Source: Desulfosudis oleivorans (GTDB taxonomy: Bacteria > Desulfobacterota > Desulfobacteria > Desulfobacterales > SURF-7). From it: a stretch of 64,000 bases of DNA. The stretch's first letter is position 1, and each line of letters opens with the position of its first letter. Location of the stretch: positions 207,465-271,464 of the forward strand of contig DYJD01000006.1 of NCBI GenBank assembly GCA_020723325.1, given 5' to 3'. Shown here in pieces: positions 59,308 to 64,000 of this stretch. The position numbers and the translations under genes were made by a program. Under the pieces are notes generated by a model. That model made no database searches, was not told the origin of the DNA, and saw nothing but the letters and a program-made list of their open reading frames with translations.

Positions 59308-59510
59308 GGTCATCATTTCGGCCACAAATAGTAAAATTCGAATGCCGAAATCCGAAATTCGAAACAAATTCAAAATTTCAATGACCAAATAACCAAAACA
59401 AAAAGCAGCAGCTCGATGGTCGAAGTGTTAGCCAATTTTGTTTTATTTGAATTTTGGTAATTCGAATTTGTTTCGTATTTCGATATTCGAATTTCGGATT
59501 TTCATGACCG
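59308..59510. repeat. ~200-bp AT-rich imperfect inverted repeat (ATTCGAAxxxCGAAATnCGAAA motifs)
   Basis: Left arm AAATTCGAATGCCGAAATCCGAAATTCGAAACAAATTC; right arm reverse complement AAATTCGAATATCGAAATACGAAACAAATTC. Confidence 0.85.
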
Positions 59511-59585
59511 GGGGGTAAATCGTCAGTATCCGGAAATCGGTTAAGACCAGCAAAAAAGGATCGTCTTTAGTAAGGAGCCAGCCAT

Positions 59586-59933
59586 ATGTTCGGTATCGGC
59601 ATGACGGAAATGTTGTTGATTTTGGCCATTGCCCTGATTGTGGTGGGGCCGAAAAAACTGCCTGAACTCGCTAAATCCATGGGCCGGGCCTTTGGTGAAT
59701 TCAAACGGGCCACATCTGAATTGAAGGAATCCTTTGAAAAGGACACCGGCCTGCAGGACATCAAAAATAATTTATACAACAGCACCAAAAAGGAACTGGA
59801 CCAGGTAGTGTTAAATATACCGGAGCGGGTTGAAAATCCCCTTGACCCGCCGACCCCGGACTCTATGAAAACAGCCGGCGAAACCCATCTTGAAGAACAG
59901 ACCTCCAAGGAGAAGAAGCCGTCGCATGCATGA
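59586..59933 (+). CDS. tatB: Sec-independent translocase TatA/TatB
   Basis: MFGIGMTEMLLILAIALIVVGPKKLPELAKSMGRAFGEFKRATSELKES; adjacent tatC. Confidence 0.93.
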   Translation: MFGIGMTEMLLILAIALIVVGPKKLPELAKSMGRAFGEFKRATSELKESFEKDTGLQDIKNNLYNSTKKELDQVVLNIPERVENPLDPPTPDSMKTAGETHLEEQTSKEKKPSHA

Positions 59934-60687
59934 GGACGAGAAACTCCCCTTTACCGCCCATCTGGAAGAACTCAGAAAGCGTCTGATCCGCTGTTTCATC
60001 GCCGTGGGTGTCGGTTTTTTAGGCGCATACGCCTATAAGGAAAAGCTTTTTGATATTTTGACCTTGCCCCTGGTAAAGGTCATGGGTAAGGGCGATACCT
60101 TGATTTTTACCGGCCTGGCCGAGGCCTTTTTCACCTATTTGAAAACCGCCTTTATCGTGGGGATTATGCTGGCATCACCGGTCATCATTGTCGAGTTCTG
60201 GCTGTTCGTGGCGCCCGGACTGTACCAGAAAGAACGCCGCATGTTGTTCCCGGTGGTCTTTTTGTCCATTTTCTTTTTTTTGGGCGGCGCCATGTTCGGT
60301 TATTTTGTGGCTTTTCCAGCCGGGTTTGAGTTCTTTCTGGAATTCCAATCCGAAACCATCAAGGCCATGCCCTCCATGCGCGAATACCTGGACTTTGCCG
60401 CCACCATGCTGCTGGTTTTCGGTCTGGTGTTCGAACTGCCCCTGGTGATCACTTGCCTTGCGCGTTTCGGCCTGGTGACGGTGGGCTTTCTCACAAAAAA
60501 CAGAAAATATGCCATCCTGTTGAATTTTGTCATCGCCGCCATTCTGACCCCGCCGGATGTGGTTTCCCAGGTCATGATGGCCCTGCCCATGATGCTGCTG
60601 TATGAAATCAGCATCATCGGAGCACGCATTTTCGGGAAAAAACCGGTTGTTGAAGAAAAGAGTCAGGATGCTGAAACCCCGGCTTGA
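59926..60687 (+). CDS. tatC: Sec-independent translocase TatC
   Basis: KLPFTAHLEELRKRLIRCFIAVGVGF; FVAPGLYQKERR; overlaps tatB end. Confidence 0.96.
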   Translation: MHEDEKLPFTAHLEELRKRLIRCFIAVGVGFLGAYAYKEKLFDILTLPLVKVMGKGDTLIFTGLAEAFFTYLKTAFIVGIMLASPVIIVEFWLFVAPGLYQKERRMLFPVVFLSIFFFLGGAMFGYFVAFPAGFEFFLEFQSETIKAMPSMREYLDFAATMLLVFGLVFELPLVITCLARFGLVTVGFLTKNRKYAILLNFVIAAILTPPDVVSQVMMALPMMLLYEISIIGARIFGKKPVVEEKSQDAETPA

Positions 60688-60710
60688 GGGGGATACGGGT
60701 TGCGGGATAG

Positions 60711-61214
60711 ATGGGTTCTATCAGTGAAGTGGGGCGTGGATTGCCTGAGCGCCATGTGGTGTTGGTGGCGCCGGAGGTCCATTGGAATACCGGCAATATC
60801 GGGCGGACCTGCATTGCCGTGGATGCCCGGCTGCATTTAATCAAACCCCTCGGCTTTTCTTTAGCGGACAGGGAACTGAAGCGCGCCGGGCTCGATTACT
60901 GGCCCCAGGTAAAGCTGAGTGTGTGGGAATCCATGGCGGATTTTCTGCAAAGCATGGCGCCGGACATGCAGGAAGTGGTGCTACTGACCAAAAACGGCCG
61001 GCGCTCCTTTCGCGAGATTCCTGTGAAAAGACGGCTTTTTCTGATTTTCGGCTCGGAAACCAAGGGGCTGCCGGCGGCGGTAGTGGAGCAATTTCCAGCG
61101 GCCCTGTATCATATCCCCACCAGCCGCGCTGTCCGCAGCCTCAATCTCTCCACTGCCGTGGGTATTGTTTTATATGAAAGCCTGCGCGGGTTTGATCCGG
61201 CCCATGGGTGGTGA
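60711..61214 (+). CDS. trmL: tRNA (cytidine(34)-2'-O)-methyltransferase TrmL
   Basis: VVLVAPEVHWNTGNIGRTCIAVDARLHLIKPLGFSL...FGSETKGLPAAVV...RSLNLSTAVGIVLYE (SPOUT knot). Confidence 0.94.
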   Translation: MGSISEVGRGLPERHVVLVAPEVHWNTGNIGRTCIAVDARLHLIKPLGFSLADRELKRAGLDYWPQVKLSVWESMADFLQSMAPDMQEVVLLTKNGRRSFREIPVKRRLFLIFGSETKGLPAAVVEQFPAALYHIPTSRAVRSLNLSTAVGIVLYESLRGFDPAHGW

Positions 61215-61330
61215 TATCTTACTTGCACCAACGGTCCTATCGTGGTAGAGATTCAAAAATCGCTATAACCGGTTCCTGCTTTCGCCGGATTTCGTACGGA
61301 TTTTTATTCCATTGATGAAGGAGAAACAGT

Positions 61331-62146
61331 ATGCGGCAATCACCTTTGATCCTATTCGGCATTTGTGCGTTTTTTCTGGCGGGTGTGGTTGCAACCGCCG
61401 CGGCCTCAAATCGTGAAATCATCCGTTTTGCCGCCTCCTCCCAAGTGGCCGAGGCCTATGGCATGGGCATTGTCAAGGAATTTGAAACCATGACAGGCCT
61501 GACCGGCCAACGCTATTTCGGCCCGACGGATATGGTAGTTCAGCGCCTGGTGAACGGTGTCAGCGATATTGTGGCCATTGACCGGCCCCTCCCCCAAAAA
61601 CTGAAGGAAAGCGGTTTTGTGGAAATCCCTTTCTGCATGGATGCCATCGCCATCATCACCAATACCCAGTGCACCTTGACCCAGCCGTGTGATATCGACA
61701 ATCTGTCTGAAAAACAAGTGCGCGGCATTTTCAGTGGTCAGATCGCCAACTGGAAGGAACTCGGGGGACCGGATCAGCGCATCATCGTCATCGTGCCCAG
61801 CAAAGAGGAAGGCGCTTTTCAAAATTTTACCGAACTTGTCATGCGCATCAATGAAGTCAAATACCATTTCATGGCCAGTGACGCCATGATTGCCGTGGAA
61901 GCCATTAAATTCGTGCCCGGCGCCATTTCCTTTGTGTCCAATGGCGCCTTGGGGAATGACCAAAGTATAAAAAAAATCAAGGTGAACAGCTTAGCCCCTG
62001 GCGAAAAGGACTACCCCATTCACCAGACTTATGCGTTTGCCACCAAGGGCGAACCCACAGGAAATGTCAAGGATGTGATCAATTTCGGCCTGTCCAAGCG
62101 TGGGGTTGAAATCATGAAGGAAAAAGGGATGCATCCGGCCTTTTAA
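61331..62146 (+). CDS. PstS-like phosphate-type substrate-binding protein
   Basis: Signal peptide; VSDIVAIDRPLPQKLKESGFVEIPFCMDAIAIITN...LSEKQVRGIFSGQIANWKELGGPDQRIIVI. Confidence 0.85.
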   Translation: MRQSPLILFGICAFFLAGVVATAAASNREIIRFAASSQVAEAYGMGIVKEFETMTGLTGQRYFGPTDMVVQRLVNGVSDIVAIDRPLPQKLKESGFVEIPFCMDAIAIITNTQCTLTQPCDIDNLSEKQVRGIFSGQIANWKELGGPDQRIIVIVPSKEEGAFQNFTELVMRINEVKYHFMASDAMIAVEAIKFVPGAISFVSNGALGNDQSIKKIKVNSLAPGEKDYPIHQTYAFATKGEPTGNVKDVINFGLSKRGVEIMKEKGMHPAF

Positions 62147-62181
62147 ACTGATTCTTTCACCATCCTGGAAAGGAAGCTACC

Positions 62182-62790
62182 ATGCCCTTTGAATATCTTA
62201 AATTTGTTTTCCCGGCCCTTTGTTTTTTGGTTATTTCAGCAGGCTGTGCCTTTTTCGCCCAGGAACAGCTTGAGCCGACCCGCAAGGTGAAAGGCGATGC
62301 GGTGATGGGTGAAAAAGTCGGCTATCATTTTGACCTGGAAGAAAAAGCGGATCAGGATCATCGTTATCTGCTGACCAAATCGCCTTATTGCACAGAGCAG
62401 ATTGAAGAATTGACCGTTTTTCGGGATCGCCGCAAACATATCGGCGGGGCCGCGGCTGTGGTAGCGGCCCCCTTTATCATTGCTTTCCCGCGGGTGGGTG
62501 GAGCCTTGATCATGACCGGTTTGGATAAAAGCCGCGAAGAAAAAGTGCTGAAAACCGGCATCATCACCACCGGCAAGGTAATTCCCTGCGGTGCTGCTGA
62601 ACCTGCGCCGGGTGAAACCGTCTTCATCCAGTCCGCTGACATGAAAATCAAACAGCATCTTCAAACCGATGCGGAGGGCATACTGGATCTTTCCGCCATT
62701 GTTCAGGAAGGCGGCGGGGCGCTCTATTTCAATCTGTATATTGATAACGGTGATTCTGTTTTTTTTATAACCACCATTTTTATTCGGTAA
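62182..62790 (+). CDS. Hypothetical lipoprotein
   Basis: Lipobox FLVISAGCAFF; no family recognised. Confidence 0.65.
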   Translation: MPFEYLKFVFPALCFLVISAGCAFFAQEQLEPTRKVKGDAVMGEKVGYHFDLEEKADQDHRYLLTKSPYCTEQIEELTVFRDRRKHIGGAAAVVAAPFIIAFPRVGGALIMTGLDKSREEKVLKTGIITTGKVIPCGAAEPAPGETVFIQSADMKIKQHLQTDAEGILDLSAIVQEGGGALYFNLYIDNGDSVFFITTIFIR

Positions 62791-63041
62791 AGCCGCTTCT
62801 TCCCTTGGAATCAGGTCGCGCCTGTGGTATATAAAAACAAGGTTCGACAAATGCCGCACCTGTTTTTATGCCCGTTTGTAAATCATCTGAAAGCGATAGG
62901 ATGAAGCCTTCTCTTTTTCCCGGCCGACAACCCAAGAGAAAAACCCTGCTTTTCAGCATTTCATTCAGTATTCAAAATCCGCAGTTTGCCGTTAATTTGA
63001 TGTAATCGATCGCACCACATTCATTAATCAAGGAGGCGCTG

Positions 63042-63983
63042 ATGGGAAAGGAAAATGAGTTTTACACAAGACTGGAAAACAAAGGAGTCACCCGCAGGGA
63101 CTTCATGAAATTCTGTACCCTGCTGACGGCCACCATGGGACTTTCGTCGTCTTTCATCCCCAAGGTGGCCGAAGTGTTTGCGGCACCGAAACAACGCCCG
63201 TCCGTGGTCTGGCTGCATTTCGGTGAGTGCACCGGCTGTTCCGAAGCCATGATCCGGACCATGTATCCGTGGACGGATGAACTGGTGCTGGACATCCTCT
63301 CCGTGGATTATCATGAAATCATCATGGCCGCCGCGGGTCAGCAAGCAGAGGAAGTGTTGCAGTCCACCATTAAAAAGAATGCCGGTGAATTCATCTGCGT
63401 GGTGGAGGGCGCCATTGCCACGGCCAACAACGGTATTTACGGGAAAGTCGGCAACCGCACCTTTTTGGAAATCGCCAAGGATGTCTGCCCCAAGGCCAAG
63501 GCCGTCATCTGTCAAGGCACCTGTTCCTGTTTCGGCGGGGTTCAGGCCGCCAAGCCCAATCCCGGCGGCTACAAGAGCGTCAGCGAAGTCTTGGGGATCA
63601 AGACCCTTAATATCCCCGGTTGCCCGCCCAATCCCCTTAATTTGATCGGAACCATCGTGAACTATATCCTCCTGGGCAAACTGCCGGAACTAGACAATCT
63701 GGGCCGGCCGTTGTTTGCCTACGGCAAAACCATTCACGATCAATGCCCCCGGCGCTCCCATTTTGAGAATGATGAATTTGTATTGGAATTCGGCTCCCAG
63801 GAAGCCATCATGGGTTTTTGCCTGTATAAACTGGGGTGCCGGGGTCCGGAGACCTACAATAATTGCCCCACCGCCAAATTCAACGGCGGCACCAGTTGGC
63901 CGATCCAGGCCGGCCATCCCTGCATCGGCTGCAGCCAGCCGGGCTTCTGGGATGAGATGTCGCCGTTTTACAAAGAAATGTAG
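63042..63983 (+). CDS. [NiFe] hydrogenase small subunit with Tat signal
   Basis: TRRDFMKFCTLLTATMGLSSSF; WLHFGECTGCSEAMIRTMYP; CQGTCSCFGGVQAAKPNPGG; GCPPNP; HPCIGCSQPGFWDEMSPFY. Confidence 0.96.
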   Translation: MGKENEFYTRLENKGVTRRDFMKFCTLLTATMGLSSSFIPKVAEVFAAPKQRPSVVWLHFGECTGCSEAMIRTMYPWTDELVLDILSVDYHEIIMAAAGQQAEEVLQSTIKKNAGEFICVVEGAIATANNGIYGKVGNRTFLEIAKDVCPKAKAVICQGTCSCFGGVQAAKPNPGGYKSVSEVLGIKTLNIPGCPPNPLNLIGTIVNYILLGKLPELDNLGRPLFAYGKTIHDQCPRRSHFENDEFVLEFGSQEAIMGFCLYKLGCRGPETYNNCPTAKFNGGTSWPIQAGHPCIGCSQPGFWDEMSPFYKEM

Positions 63984-64000
63984 GGATGGCGCCGCGCACG

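Noticed and set aside
1-64000. tRNA/rRNA genes
   Set aside because: Scanned intergenic spaces by eye for cloverleaf/GGTTCRANTCC patterns and rRNA signatures; none convincing.

Overview
The window looks like a Desulfobacterota-type (deltaproteobacterial) chromosome segment; this assignment comes from gene content and order only. Bases 1-11.9 kb are a nearly complete S10-spc-alpha ribosomal protein operon, from the 3' end of rplB through rplQ, with secY, infA, rpmJ and rpoA. It ends at a clear intrinsic terminator. The remainder is accessory or housekeeping DNA: a signalling cluster (PilZ, receiver, PAS hybrid kinase), ridA, trxC-like, lolA, nadA, a decayed hybrid-kinase remnant, EamA transporters, a LolCDE/MacB-like ABC exporter, a membrane spermidine-synthase-like protein coupled to a twin-arginine-bearing radical SAM protein, an ftsH / P2-type ATPase / 54-aa membrane peptide cluster, methyltransferases, an Fe-alcohol dehydrogenase, an MRJP/SMP-30-like lipoprotein, a GbsR/MarR regulator with a perfect palindromic operator on a strong promoter, a J-domain fusion, a complete Liv ABC transporter with two substrate-binding proteins, moaC, mltA, tatA/B-tatC, trmL and a Tat-dependent [NiFe] hydrogenase small subunit. 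Intergenic regions carry several repeat families. The main one is a REP-like palindromic element seen six times (core GTGGGAGCGGCTTCCAGCCGCGAT, with longer outer arms). Others are heptamer tandem repeats at several loci, a hexamer repeat, a second GGTTCGCGAACC palindrome family, and a ~200 bp AT-rich inverted repeat that shares an arm with the main family. No rRNA, tRNA or CRISPR array was recognised. Best candidates for undescribed biology: the ATPase-coupled micropeptide, the spermidine-synthase-like/Tat-radical-SAM pair, and the composite palindromic repeat family. All identifications are by eye from motifs; no database search was run.
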